Origin: Hyphomicrobiales bacterium
GTDB lineage: Bacteria > Pseudomonadota > Alphaproteobacteria > Rhizobiales > Xanthobacteraceae
Length of the DNA: 64,000 bases
NCBI GenBank assembly: GCA_009377755.1
Contig: WHTM01000020.1
Span: forward strand, 22,025-86,024
Reading direction: 5' to 3'
In this document: one piece after another, positions 45,078 through 55,242 of the stretch
How positions within the stretch are numbered: position 1 is the stretch's first letter
How the letters are laid out: the number at the start of each line of letters is the position of its first letter
Notes under the pieces: model-generated
Databases searched by the model: none
Seen by the model: the letters and a program-made list of their open reading frames with translations, nothing else
Told to the model about the DNA's origin: nothing
Position numbers and translations under genes: made by a program

Positions 45078-47057
45078 ATGCGCTTTCCGCCGCAATACCT
45101 CGACGATCTGCGCGCGCGCCTCCCGGTTTCGGAGGTGGTGCGGCGGCGCGTCCAGTTGAAGAAGGCGGGACGCGAGTGGAGGGGGCTGTCCCCCTTCAAC
45201 AAGGAACGGACGCCCTCGTTTTTTGTCAATGATGACAAGGCGATGTGGTTTGATTTCTCGTCTGGCAAGAACGGCAATATCTTCGATTTCGTGATGCAGA
45301 CCGAGGGGGTCGCCTTCCCGGAGGCGGTGGAGCGGCTCGCCGGGATGGCCGGACTGCCGCTGCCGCAGGTCTCGCCGGAGGCGGACGCCCGCGAGGAACG
45401 GCGGCGCACGCTGCACGACGTGGCCGAACTGGCCGCCCAGTTCTTCGAGCAAACACTTGCCGCCCGCACCGGCGCCAAGGCTCGCGGCTATCTCGCCGAC
45501 CGCGGCATCGCGCCAGCGACGCAGCTCCAGTTCCGACTCGGCTATGCGCCGGCCGAGCGCTTCGCGCTCAAGGAGTTTCTAGGGAACAAAGGCGTGCCGG
45601 TCGTCGACATGGTCGAGGCCGGGCTCCTTGTCTCGGGCGACGATATCCCTGTGGCGTTCGATCGCTTCCGCGACCGGGTGACGTTCCCGATCGCCGATGC
45701 ACGCGGGCGGGTGATCGCGTTCGGCGGGCGGGCGTTGGAGAAGGACGTGCCGGCGAAGTACCTCAATTCGCCGGAGACCTCCCTGTTCCACAAGGGGGCA
45801 ACGCTCTACAACCTCGCGGCTGCCCGATCCGCGGCGCACCAAGGGGCGCCGCTGATCGCGGTCGAGGGCTATGTCGACGTCATCGCCATGGTGAGCGCCG
45901 GGTTTTCCGGCACCGTGGCCCCGCTCGGCACGGCGCTGACGGAGGAGCAACTGGCGCTGCTCTGGCGGATGACCGACGAGCCGCTGTTGTGCTTCGACGG
46001 CGATGGAGCCGGTCGGCGTGCCGCATACCGCGCGGTCGACCTCGCGTTGCCGGCGCTCAAGCCCGGCAAGAGCCTGAAGTTCGCGACGCTGCCGCAAGGC
46101 CAGGACCCGGACGATCTTCTGCGCGCCGGAGGCCGCGGGGCCATGGAGGACGTGCTCGCGGGCGCGCGGCCGCTCGCCGACCTGTTATGGCTGCGCGAGA
46201 CCGAAGCCGGCGGCTTCGATACCCCGGAGCGGCGGGCCGCGCTCGAGGCGCGGCTCGACGCGATCATCAGGGTGATCGGTCAGGATGCGGTGCGCAAGTA
46301 CTACCGACAAGACTTCCAGGTGCGGCTGCAGGGGTTGTTCGCGCCCGTTTCAAGGAAGCCGGTGTTCACCGGCCGTGGTTTTGCAGGCTACGCGTCGTCG
46401 CCCGGACGGGGATATCCCGGCGCCGGCCATGACCGCCGTCCGCGCTTTGCCGACCGTGGACGCAACGGCGTAGGCGATGCGCGCGCGCAGGGCCCCTACA
46501 TGGCGGTGAGCCCCCAGCTGGCGGCCAGTTCCGTGCTTCGCGGCCACCTCGCGGCGATTCCGCGGCGAGAGGTGCTGATTCTACAGATTGTCAGCAATCA
46601 TCCCTGGCTTCTGCAGGATCACCTCGAGGACTTCTCGCGCATCGAGTTCCGTCATGGCGATACCCAGAAGCTCAAGGGCGCGGTGATCGACATCGTCGCC
46701 CACGATGCCGGCGCCGACTGGAGCCGCCTGCGCGCCGAAATTGCGGCCCGCGGCCTGGAGCCGCTGATGCAGCGCGTCGAGCGCATCATCACGACCGTCT
46801 CAGTGTGGGGCGCCCGACCGGAGGCTGCCCCCGATGACGTTCTCATGACCTGGAAACAGCTCGTTACCTTGCATCGGCAATGGCATTCCCTAACTAAGGA
46901 GCTGAAGGACGCCGAGCGCGCGCTGGGCCAGGAGGGTTCGGAGGCAAACTACTCCTGGTTGTGTGACGTCAAGGCGCGACTGTCCGACATCGAAGGGACG
47001 GAGGCTTTGATAGAAGGCTTCGGTGTGTCCTCCGGGCGCACGGTCGGCAACGTTTGA
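45078..47057 (+). CDS. dnaG: DNA primase, lacking the usual zinc ligands
   Basis: A 659-residue primase that makes RNA primers at the replication fork. The Toprim catalytic motifs are EGYVDVIAM and LLCFDGDGAG; the RNA-polymerase basic region has RVTFPIADARGRVIAFGGRAL and AKYLNSPET. The C-terminal DnaB-binding domain is about 500-659. In the N-terminal CHC2 domain the four zinc ligands are replaced: Ser38, Asn41, Asp59 and Ser62 stand where C, H, C, C are expected (GLSPFNKERTPSF and FDFSSGKNG). The fold residues are kept. The start is ATG 45078. rpoD follows. Confidence 0.95.
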   Translation: MRFPPQYLDDLRARLPVSEVVRRRVQLKKAGREWRGLSPFNKERTPSFFVNDDKAMWFDFSSGKNGNIFDFVMQTEGVAFPEAVERLAGMAGLPLPQVSPEADAREERRRTLHDVAELAAQFFEQTLAARTGAKARGYLADRGIAPATQLQFRLGYAPAERFALKEFLGNKGVPVVDMVEAGLLVSGDDIPVAFDRFRDRVTFPIADARGRVIAFGGRALEKDVPAKYLNSPETSLFHKGATLYNLAAARSAAHQGAPLIAVEGYVDVIAMVSAGFSGTVAPLGTALTEEQLALLWRMTDEPLLCFDGDGAGRRAAYRAVDLALPALKPGKSLKFATLPQGQDPDDLLRAGGRGAMEDVLAGARPLADLLWLRETEAGGFDTPERRAALEARLDAIIRVIGQDAVRKYYRQDFQVRLQGLFAPVSRKPVFTGRGFAGYASSPGRGYPGAGHDRRPRFADRGRNGVGDARAQGPYMAVSPQLAASSVLRGHLAAIPRREVLILQIVSNHPWLLQDHLEDFSRIEFRHGDTQKLKGAVIDIVAHDAGADWSRLRAEIAARGLEPLMQRVERIITTVSVWGARPEAAPDDVLMTWKQLVTLHRQWHSLTKELKDAERALGQEGSEANYSWLCDVKARLSDIEGTEALIEGFGVSSGRTVGNV

Positions 47058-47146
47058 TCCGGCCGCCGGGCCAAATTCTGGTCAATTCGCGACTTTTTAG
47101 GGTTAAGCGGAGTTTAAGAGAGCGTCGGTGAGAGTTGCGGACTAAC

Positions 47147-47176
47147 CGGATCGGGCGGGTGCACCCGCCCGATCCG
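47147..47176. repeat. perfect 30-bp palindrome between dnaG and rpoD
   Basis: The 15-bp half CGGATCGGGCGGGTG is followed directly by its exact reverse complement. It lies 90 bp after the dnaG stop and 100 bp before the rpoD start. No T-tract follows. It may be a hairpin terminator of dnaG or a protein-binding site. Confidence 0.9.
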
Positions 47177-47275
47177 CGTTAGCTGACGCTATTGGGGTAT
47201 CTGGACGTCTTTGGCCCAGCGTCCAGTTTATAACAGTCCGGTCGGCGATGCGTTGACGTGTACAAGGAGAGGCGA

Positions 47276-49399
<2,124 letters not shown>

Positions 49400-49457
49400 G
49401 CTTGCCTCCGTTCATCCCCGCGAAAGCGGGGACCCAGGAGCGGCAACCTCAGGCATC

Positions 49458-49546
49458 GTCATGCCCGGCCTTGTGCCGGGCATCCACGTCTTTAGGACAT
49501 CTCAGCAAGCAAGACGTGGATGGCCGGGACAAGCCCGGCCATGACG
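49458..49546. repeat. palindromic intergenic repeat, family GTCATGCCCGGC, copy 1
   Basis: Arms 49458-49492 and 49511-49545 pair over about 35 bp (GTCATGCCCGGCCTTGTGCC and its complement-like partner). A close copy lies at 50478-50564. It follows rpoD by 60 bp and could end its transcript. Confidence 0.9.
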
Positions 49547-49575
49547 ACCGTCGTGCAATTCGCTATGTTGCCAAC

Positions 49576-49733
49576 ATGCTGACTAAGATCACCCGTCTCG
49601 AAAGGCTCGGCGCCTCCGGCTGCGCGTCCGGTTCAATGACGGCGGCGAGGGCATGCACGACTTCACCGCGATGGTGAACGAGCCGGTGCCGCCCAACGAG
49701 CTGTCGCCGTCCTCAATCGAAATCGAGGGATGA
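49576..49733 (+). pseudogene. DUF2442-like gene, frameshifted and shortened
   Basis: The first frame starts MLTKITRLE and then breaks; a second plus frame continues RLRVRFNDGGEGMHDFTAMV and ends SPSSIEIEG at a stop at 49731. The joined sequence is the N-terminal half of a DUF2442 protein. The usual C-terminal GAPTWPNGxD part is missing. It overlaps the 3' end of the minus-strand hypothetical gene. Confidence 0.5.
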
Positions 49734-49985
49734 GAGGCGCCGCATCCGCTTGACGCGATGCTTCTGATAGGCCGCAATTTCGCGCGCGAACGGTTGCCGC
49801 GGGTCGAATGTCAGATGTGTGATGGAGACGAAGAACACGTGTTCGCCTTCGTCGCCACCAAATGCGAGCCGGCAGATGATCCCACCTTCATCGCCGGCAT
49901 AGTCGATGCGCGTGACGGGACACCGTTTGGGCGGATCGATCTCAGGGGATCGCTCCCGGACGACGGCCTTCAGCGGCGGCGTCAA
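49713..49985 (-). CDS. conserved-looking hypothetical protein, start uncertain
   Basis: A 90-residue frame with a TTG start and no ATG. It contains PVTRIDYAGDEGGIICRLAF and ends with a basic PFAREIAAYQKHRVKRMRR segment. Upstream, an ATG at 50058 begins MIDNPQQVERLVPKLRETLP in a different minus frame, which reads like the natural N-terminus. A frameshift near 50000 therefore probably splits one gene of about 115 codons. No function recognised. Confidence 0.45.
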   Translation of the reverse strand: MTPPLKAVVRERSPEIDPPKRCPVTRIDYAGDEGGIICRLAFGGDEGEHVFFVSITHLTFDPRQPFAREIAAYQKHRVKRMRRLSSLDFD

Positions 49986-50477
49986 CGTCGCGACTTAGCG
50001 GCAACGTTTCTCTCAATTTGGGGACGAGCCGTTCCACCTGTTGCGGATTGTCGATCATGGTCTGCCTCGCCGAACCTCTTTATGTCTCCAATCAACTCCC
50101 CCGATTCGCCCATGGCGCGCGAGGCTCTTGACTCTGCACTCGCAGGGCTGTCCGGGGAAGTGAGGTCAATTGAACTACGCGCCCGAGATGCAGGCAAAGG
50201 TTGAAGTCGCACGACGTTTTTTCATGGCACGGCCGCTGTTCTCCCTCTCCTCGGAGGGGAGAGGGAGCGCGCCGTGCCTGTGGCGAATTTCCCCGAACAG
50301 CCCTGCTGCACTCGGGAGGCCTCGGCGCTCCCCCCTCACTTCTGCGAGGGACAGACTTGGCCCCGCGAAGCGGGGCGGACGATGGCGTGCCCGGCGCCGA
50401 CATGAAGAACACGGGCGGCTTAGCGTTGGCTTGTGTGACAACGGAATCGGAATGGATGCAGCACGTGATTGAGACCC
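49986..50477. other. intergenic stretch without intact gene
   Basis: The part 49986-50058 holds the frameshifted N-terminus described for the neighbouring gene. At about 50239-50270 there is a CT/GA-rich inverted repeat (CTCCCTCTCC and GGGGAGAGGG). Otherwise I see only low-complexity GC-rich DNA and no supported frame. Confidence 0.4.
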
Positions 50478-50564
50478 GTCATGCCCGCCTTGTGCCGGGC
50501 ATCCACGTCTTTTCGATCATGTCGGCAGGCAAGGCGTGGATGGCCGGACAAGCCCGGCCATGAC
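50478..50564. repeat. palindromic intergenic repeat, family GTCATGCCCGGC, copy 2
   Basis: Arms 50478-50511 and 50531-50564 pair over about 34 bp and match the copy at 49458-49546 closely, including the central CATCCACGTCTT. It abuts the DUF1330 fragment. Confidence 0.9.
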
Positions 50565-50577
50565 GGAATGCCCCGCG

Positions 50578-50706
50578 CTACTTCTCCAGCCCCTCGATGA
50601 TGCGGATCTCGCGCAGCGCGCCGTCGCCGAGTGCGCGCAATGCCTCCTGGAAGGCCGGGCAATCACGGGCGTCGATCGCCTGCGCGAGCTGGGGAATTCG
50701 CAGGAT
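50578..50706 (-). pseudogene. DUF1330 C-terminal fragment
   Basis: The minus frame reads IPQLAQAIDARDCPAFQEAL then RALGDGALREIRIIEGLEK and stops at 50578. This matches the last 40 residues of the intact DUF1330 gene at 51213-51506 (DSPAYQAALKELGNGADRDI). The N-terminal part is missing. It is a truncated paralogue. Confidence 0.65.
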
Positions 50707-50778
50707 CGCTCGACAACCGCGTGCGAGGGGATACCATGCGCGACGTCAGCGCTGACATCACCGACGACGGGTGCGCCC

Positions 50779-51066
50779 ATGTCATTCTGGAAAACCTTGT
50801 TCGGCGGAAAGTCGGCGGCCCACAGCACGGCCGCAAAGACGAGCCCGCCGGAAGCCTACAACGGCTTCACGATCCGTGCCGCGCCGTTCAAGGCGGACGC
50901 GCAGTATCAGGCCGCCGGCTTCATCGAGAAGGAGATCGCCGGCGTCCGCAAGGAGCACCACTTCATCCGCGCCGATTTTTTTGCCTCATACGACGACGCG
51001 GTGACGTTTTCGCTCACCAAGGCGCGACAGATCATCGACCTACAGGGCGATCGCGTGTTCGACTAA
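50779..51066 (+). CDS. HlyU family transcriptional regulator-like protein
   Basis: A 95-residue HlyU-family protein. The N-terminal MSFWKTLFGGK is followed by EAYNGFTIRAAPFKADAQYQ, then GFIEKEI and HHFIRADFF, and ends KARQIIDLQGDRVF, which is the family pattern. Vibrio HlyU regulates haemolysin, but this Rhizobiales branch is uncharacterised. I use ATG 50779; the frame is open further upstream without domain sequence. It stands alone between repeats. Confidence 0.8.
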   Translation: MSFWKTLFGGKSAAHSTAAKTSPPEAYNGFTIRAAPFKADAQYQAAGFIEKEIAGVRKEHHFIRADFFASYDDAVTFSLTKARQIIDLQGDRVFD

Positions 51067-51074
51067 CCGAGATG

Positions 51075-51202
51075 CTGTGCCCCGGACGCGATGCAGCATG
51101 AAATGCTGCACCGCTGATCCGGGGCCGTTTGAGATGCCGAGCTTCGTAACGGTCCCGGTTCTGCAGCGCAGCGTGCAACGGTGCGCTGCGCCCGGGACAC
51201 GA
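51075..51202. repeat. palindromic intergenic repeat, same family as 44106-44287
   Basis: It begins GCTGTGCCCCGGACGCGATG and ends TGCGCTGCGCCCGGGACAC, with inner pairs GATGCAGCATG/AATGCTGCACC. It lies between the converging HlyU-family and DUF1330 genes and could terminate both. Confidence 0.75.
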
Positions 51203-51212
51203 GAGGTGCGCC

Positions 51213-51506
51213 CTACTCCAATCCCTCGACGATGCGGATGTCTCGGTCCGCGCCGTTGCCGAGTTCCTTCAGCGCGGCCTGGTAGGCGGGGCTGTCGTGG
51301 GCGGCCAGCGCAGCCGCGACGCTGGGAAATTCGCTGATGACGGTGCGTTGGTTGACGCCGCCCTCGTACACCTTCGCGGGGTTGCCGCGGACGACGAATT
51401 TTCCGCCGGCGGCGGCGATCGCCGGCCCGGCGAGCTTGGCGTAAGCCGCCAATGCGTCCGGATCTGAAATCGAGCGGTACGTCGTCACCCAATAGGCCTT
51501 GGCCAT
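51213..51506 (-). CDS. DUF1330 domain-containing protein
   Basis: A 97-residue ferredoxin-like alpha/beta-barrel (dimeric) protein of the DUF1330 family. It opens MAKAYWVTTYRSISDPDALA and has the typical ARGG-like GGKFVVRGN and SPAYQAALKELGNGADRDIR. Function unknown; several members are stress or detoxification related. Two ATGs, at 51521 and 51506, both have upstream GGAG/GGGG; I choose the second because it opens the conserved domain. A truncated paralogue lies at 50578-50706. Confidence 0.88.
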   Translation of the reverse strand: MAKAYWVTTYRSISDPDALAAYAKLAGPAIAAAGGKFVVRGNPAKVYEGGVNQRTVISEFPSVAAALAAHDSPAYQAALKELGNGADRDIRIVEGLE

Positions 51507-51728
51507 TCCACTCTCCGTCATCGTGGTTCCCCCTCAGTGAGCGCAGCTTGAGCCTAGCGAAATGCCGCGGCGAAGTCGCGTCCTTTTTGCCGCGAGGCGC
51601 GAGCGCAGCGGCAATGCGTGGACGCTGGCGTCGGCGCGGATGCTCCATTAACATCCACCCAACAACGTTGATCTCGCAACAAGCGTCCGGCCGCCGGCGG
51701 TAAACGGGACGCAATCAGGGAGGGTCCC

Positions 51729-52793
51729 TTGGACTTCGGCATTCAGCTCGCAACGTCGGCGCACTCCTGGAAGGTGGCGAAACGCGCCGAGGAGCTGGGC
51801 TTCACGCACGCCTGGTTCTACGACACCCAGCTCCTGAACGCCGAGATGTTCGTCGCCATGGGGGCGGCGGCAATGCAGACCTCGCGCATCCGGCTCGGCA
51901 CCGGCGTTCTGATCCCGTCGAACCGGATCGCGCCGGTGGCCGCGAGCGCGCTAGCCTCACTCAACGCGCTCGCCCCCGGTCGCATCGATTTCGCCGTCGG
52001 CACCGGCTTCACCGGACGGCGCACCATGGGGTTGCCGGCGATCAAGCTGGCGCGGCTCGAGGAATACATCGGTGTGGTGCAGGGGCTGATCGCCGGCGAG
52101 ACCGTCGACTGGTCGGAAGAGGGCGGTACCCACAAGATTCGCTTCATCAATCCGGAGATCAAGGTCATCAACATCGATGATCTGATTCCGCTGCATGTCT
52201 CGGCCTTCGGACCGCGTGGGCGGAAGCTGACCGCCAAGCTCGAGGCCGGCTGGATGGGGTCGATTCGCAATGCGCAATCCGCGAATGCAAATCTGGCCGA
52301 TATGCACGCCGCCTGGAAGGAGGCGGGGCGCGACGTCAAGGACCTCTACGCCAGCGCGGTCGCGGGCGGGTGCGTGATGCGCGAGGGCGAGCCGGCCGAC
52401 AGCCCGCGCGTCAAGGCGCAAGCCGGCCCGGCGGCGGCGATCGCGTTCCACGCCTACGCGGAAGCGGACGAGCTGGGCTTGCTGTTTCCGGTGCCGCCGC
52501 CGTTCCAGGCGCGATTCGACGCCTATCGCGAGGTTTACCGCAAATACCAACCCGCGGACGCGCGCTACCTGCAGAATCACCGCGGCCACCTGATGTTCCT
52601 GCGGCCCGAAGAGCAGGAATTCATCACCGCCGACGTGATCCGCGGAATGACCTTCACCGGCACCCGCGCGGAACTGGTCGAGCAGTTGCAGGCGATCAAG
52701 GCCGCCGGCTACCGGCAGTTCGCCTTCCATGCCCGTCACGGCCACGAGATTGCGATGCTCGAGGACTGGGCCGAGGTGGTGGCGAAGGTTTGA
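51729..52793 (+). CDS. LLM class flavin-dependent oxidoreductase
   Basis: A 354-residue luciferase-like protein, closest in style to the F420/FMN-dependent methylene-H4MPT reductase-like branch. It opens DFGIQLATSAHSWKVAKRAE, with LGFTHAWFYDTQLL, TSRIRLGTGVLIPSNR and GRIDFAVGTGFTGRRTMG. The substrate is unknown. The start is TTG (51729), preceded by GGGAGGG; no ATG precedes the conserved opening. It converges with the NtaA-type monooxygenase. Confidence 0.85.
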   Translation: MDFGIQLATSAHSWKVAKRAEELGFTHAWFYDTQLLNAEMFVAMGAAAMQTSRIRLGTGVLIPSNRIAPVAASALASLNALAPGRIDFAVGTGFTGRRTMGLPAIKLARLEEYIGVVQGLIAGETVDWSEEGGTHKIRFINPEIKVINIDDLIPLHVSAFGPRGRKLTAKLEAGWMGSIRNAQSANANLADMHAAWKEAGRDVKDLYASAVAGGCVMREGEPADSPRVKAQAGPAAAIAFHAYAEADELGLLFPVPPPFQARFDAYREVYRKYQPADARYLQNHRGHLMFLRPEEQEFITADVIRGMTFTGTRAELVEQLQAIKAAGYRQFAFHARHGHEIAMLEDWAEVVAKV

Positions 52794-52886
52794 TCGGGAT
52801 GGGAGGGCGCGCCGCGGGCTCGCCCCCTCTCCCCTTAAAGGAGAAGGGCGGCTGGGCGGCCGAAGCCCCGGGTGAGAGGGGGTCTC
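52794..52886. repeat. GC-rich inverted repeat between converging genes
   Basis: CGCCCCCTCTCCCC (about 52821-52834) can pair with GGGTGAGAGGGGG (about 52870-52882), and a smaller CCTTaaaGGAG palindrome lies inside. It occupies the gap between two converging flavin oxidoreductase genes and may terminate both transcripts. Confidence 0.5.
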
Positions 52887-54260
52887 TCAAGGGGAAGAGG
52901 CCGCGTGCGCAGTCTCCTTCACCCACCGGTTCGCGGGCCTTGGCAGGCCGAGATGTTCGCGCAGCGTGCGCCCCTCGTATTCGCTGCGGAACAGGCCGCG
53001 GCGCTGTAACTCGGGGATGACCAGGTCAACGAGGTCGTTCAATCCGTCAGGAAACGTCAGCGGCAGAATGTTGAACCCGTCTGCGGCGCCGGCGGTGAAC
53101 CAGTCCTCAAACGCATCGGCGATGTCGGACGGCGTACCGACCACGGTGCGGTGCGCGCGCTGGCCGGCAACCCGCATATAGAGCTGCCGGATGGTCAGAT
53201 TCTCGCGCCGCGCGAGATCGAGGATCACCTTCTGCCGGCCATGCTCCGTATTGCTTGGCGGCAGGTCAGGCAGTGGCCCGTCGAGCGGATAGCCGGACAC
53301 ATCCATGCCGATGAAAGATGACAGCAGCTTCACGCCGAGGACCGGATGGATCAGCGCCTGCAGCCGGTCGTACTTGTCCTCCGCCTCCGCACGGGTGCGG
53401 CCGACCGCGGTCATCACGCCGGGCATGATCTTGACGTGATCGGGCGAGCGGCCGTGGCGGGCGGCGCGCGCCTTGATGTCGGCATAGAAGGCGCACGCTG
53501 AGTCCTTCTCTTGCTGCACGGCGAAGATCACCTCTGCATACCGTGCCGCGAGATCGCGGCCGTCATCGGACTGTCCGGCATGGACGATCACCGGCTGGCC
53601 TTGCGGCGAGCGGTGGGCCGTCAGTGGCCCCCGCACCGAGAAGTGCTCGCCCTTGTGATGCAGCAAGTGCAACTTCGCCGGGTCGAAGTAGCGCCCGCCT
53701 GCCTGGTCGGCGACGACCGCATCGTCCTCCCAGCTGTCCCACAGGCCGCGGACAACCTGCACGAACTCGCGCGCCCGCGCATAGCGATCGGCGTGCGCCG
53801 CATGCGCGTCGCGGCTGAACTGGTAGGCTTCTGCCGTAGCGAGCGACGTGACCAGGTTCCAGCCGGTGCGGCCCTGGCTGATCTGGTCGAGCGAGGCGAA
53901 GAAGCGGGCAACGTGGTAGGGCTCGTAGTAGGTCGTGGTTGCGGTGGCGACAAGACCGATGCGCTCGGTGACCGCTGCGAGCGCCCCAAGCAGCGTCAGC
54001 GGCTCGAGGCGTGAGGCGGCCAAGGTGCGGCTCCAGGTCTCCACGTCGTCGGGGCCGAAGGTGGCGTTGGTGTCGGCCGTGAACAGGAGATCGAACTTGC
54101 CGCGCTCGGCGGTGCGGGCGATCTCGATGTAATGGGGAAGCGACTGCCGCGCATGCGGATCGACGCGAGGGTCGCGCCAGGCGGCGATGTGATGACCGAC
54201 GCCCTCGAAGAACAGGCCGAGCTTCATCCGGCGTTGCGCCGTGGCTCCCCTGTCGGTCAT
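52887..54260 (-). CDS. NtaA/DmoA family FMN-dependent monooxygenase
   Basis: A 457-residue two-component monooxygenase of the nitrilotriacetate/dibenzothiophene-sulfone group. The opening MKLGLFFEGVGHHIAAWRDP, the motif HYIEIARTAERGKFDLLFTA, and LLGALAAVTERIGLVATATT plus GRTGWNLVTS are diagnostic. The C-terminal part has VGTPSDIADAFEDWFTAGAA and DGFNILPL. It uses FMNH2 from a separate reductase, not encoded nearby. I start at MTDRGATAQRR; starts at 54296 or 54227 are also possible. Confidence 0.9.
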   Translation of the reverse strand: MTDRGATAQRRMKLGLFFEGVGHHIAAWRDPRVDPHARQSLPHYIEIARTAERGKFDLLFTADTNATFGPDDVETWSRTLAASRLEPLTLLGALAAVTERIGLVATATTTYYEPYHVARFFASLDQISQGRTGWNLVTSLATAEAYQFSRDAHAAHADRYARAREFVQVVRGLWDSWEDDAVVADQAGGRYFDPAKLHLLHHKGEHFSVRGPLTAHRSPQGQPVIVHAGQSDDGRDLAARYAEVIFAVQQEKDSACAFYADIKARAARHGRSPDHVKIMPGVMTAVGRTRAEAEDKYDRLQALIHPVLGVKLLSSFIGMDVSGYPLDGPLPDLPPSNTEHGRQKVILDLARRENLTIRQLYMRVAGQRAHRTVVGTPSDIADAFEDWFTAGAADGFNILPLTFPDGLNDLVDLVIPELQRRGLFRSEYEGRTLREHLGLPRPANRWVKETAHAASSP

Positions 54261-54375
54261 TGTCCAATGCACCTGCGCGACCTTGGCGATCGGCAAAGCA
54301 TAGACGACGTCGCAAGTGCCTGGCTAGGTCGGCAGGCGCCGCTCATGCAGCCTATGTAGTGGCCGCCGCAATGCA

Positions 54376-54600
54376 CTACTTGGCTCGGGAGCGCGTGAGG
54401 CTCTTGATCGGCATTGGTGCGAGGCCGGACTTCTCCGCGATCACCCGGTCCTGTTCTTCGATGATGGCGCGCGCCGGCGCGTCGCCATCGAGGCCGCCGA
54501 GGACGTCGCTCGGTACCTTGCGGTTGGATCGCTGCGAGCCGTCCGTATAGAGCACATCGAACAGGACGAATTCCGCGCGCGTTCCTGGTTTCCGTGCCAT
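54376..54600 (-). CDS. small hypothetical protein
   Basis: A 74-residue frame beginning MARKPGTRAEFVLFDVLYTD and ending in basic SLTRSRAK. It has charged helical character (ARAIIEEQDRVIAEKSG) and no hydrophobic segment. It reads like a genuine small Rhizobiales protein, but I recognise no family. It sits between the NtaA-type gene and the cold-shock gene on the same strand. Confidence 0.5.
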   Translation of the reverse strand: MARKPGTRAEFVLFDVLYTDGSQRSNRKVPSDVLGGLDGDAPARAIIEEQDRVIAEKSGLAPMPIKSLTRSRAK

Positions 54601-54731
54601 GGCGAAAGTCCCGAGACCTGACGGCAGTACGCGAGCCGGCGCCGTTCCGCAACTGTGCCAGGCGCATCCGCCCTTTGCGAAAAGAAGAACCCGGCGCCTG
54701 TCCGGCGCTGGGCTCGCGTAGAATGCGGTGT

Positions 54732-54941
54732 TCAGGCGGCCTTCAGATTGGCGGCGTTGGACTTGCCGGTCCGCCGGTCGGCCTCGATATCGAAGGAGAG
54801 CTTCTGACCCTCGACGAGACCGGTCATTCCGGCGCGCTCCACCGCGGAGACGTGGACAAAGACGTCGGGCCCGCCGTTGTCCTGTACGATGAATCCAAAG
54901 CCCTTTTGGCCGTTAAAGAATTTGACGGTACCTTGAGCCAT
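54732..54941 (-). CDS. cold-shock protein (CspA family)
   Basis: A 69-residue single cold-shock domain. RNP1 is in KGFGFIVQ and RNP2 in DVFVHVSAVE; the opening AQGTVKFFNGQ is typical. It binds single-stranded RNA/DNA and acts as an RNA chaperone. The ATG at 54941 is preceded by a strong AAGGAGGCCAAT. The 301-bp gap to the divergent MFS gene leaves room for a long 5' leader, as known for csp genes. Confidence 0.95.
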   Translation of the reverse strand: MAQGTVKFFNGQKGFGFIVQDNGGPDVFVHVSAVERAGMTGLVEGQKLSFDIEADRRTGKSNAANLKAA

Positions 54942-55242
54942 ATTGGCCTCCTTGAAACGCACAATGGCGTCTGTTGGCCGCACAACCATTTGTGCGCGCC
55001 CCTATCCGGATTGGCGTGTTCTTGGGAAAGGCCCTTGGTTGGGCGAATAACAAGTGAGGCAAATCGCGAACACCACGAAATATAGGGTTGCAGCCCGGGC
55101 AATGCAAACCGCGGCGAATTGCGGAGACCGCATCTTGCACGTGCCCAACCTGAAAGCCTTTGATCGCCGTTGAAGCCGGCGGATCGCCGGGGTAATTGAG
55201 ACGGGAAAGGCCACCGTCGCCACGACCTGCCGCAGGATCCGA
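54942..55242. other. divergent intergenic region, csp / MFS
   Basis: The 301-bp region between the minus-strand csp and the plus-strand MFS gene shows no frame that I support. It should hold both promoters and the csp leader. I cannot place a convincing -35/-10 pair. Confidence 0.4.
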
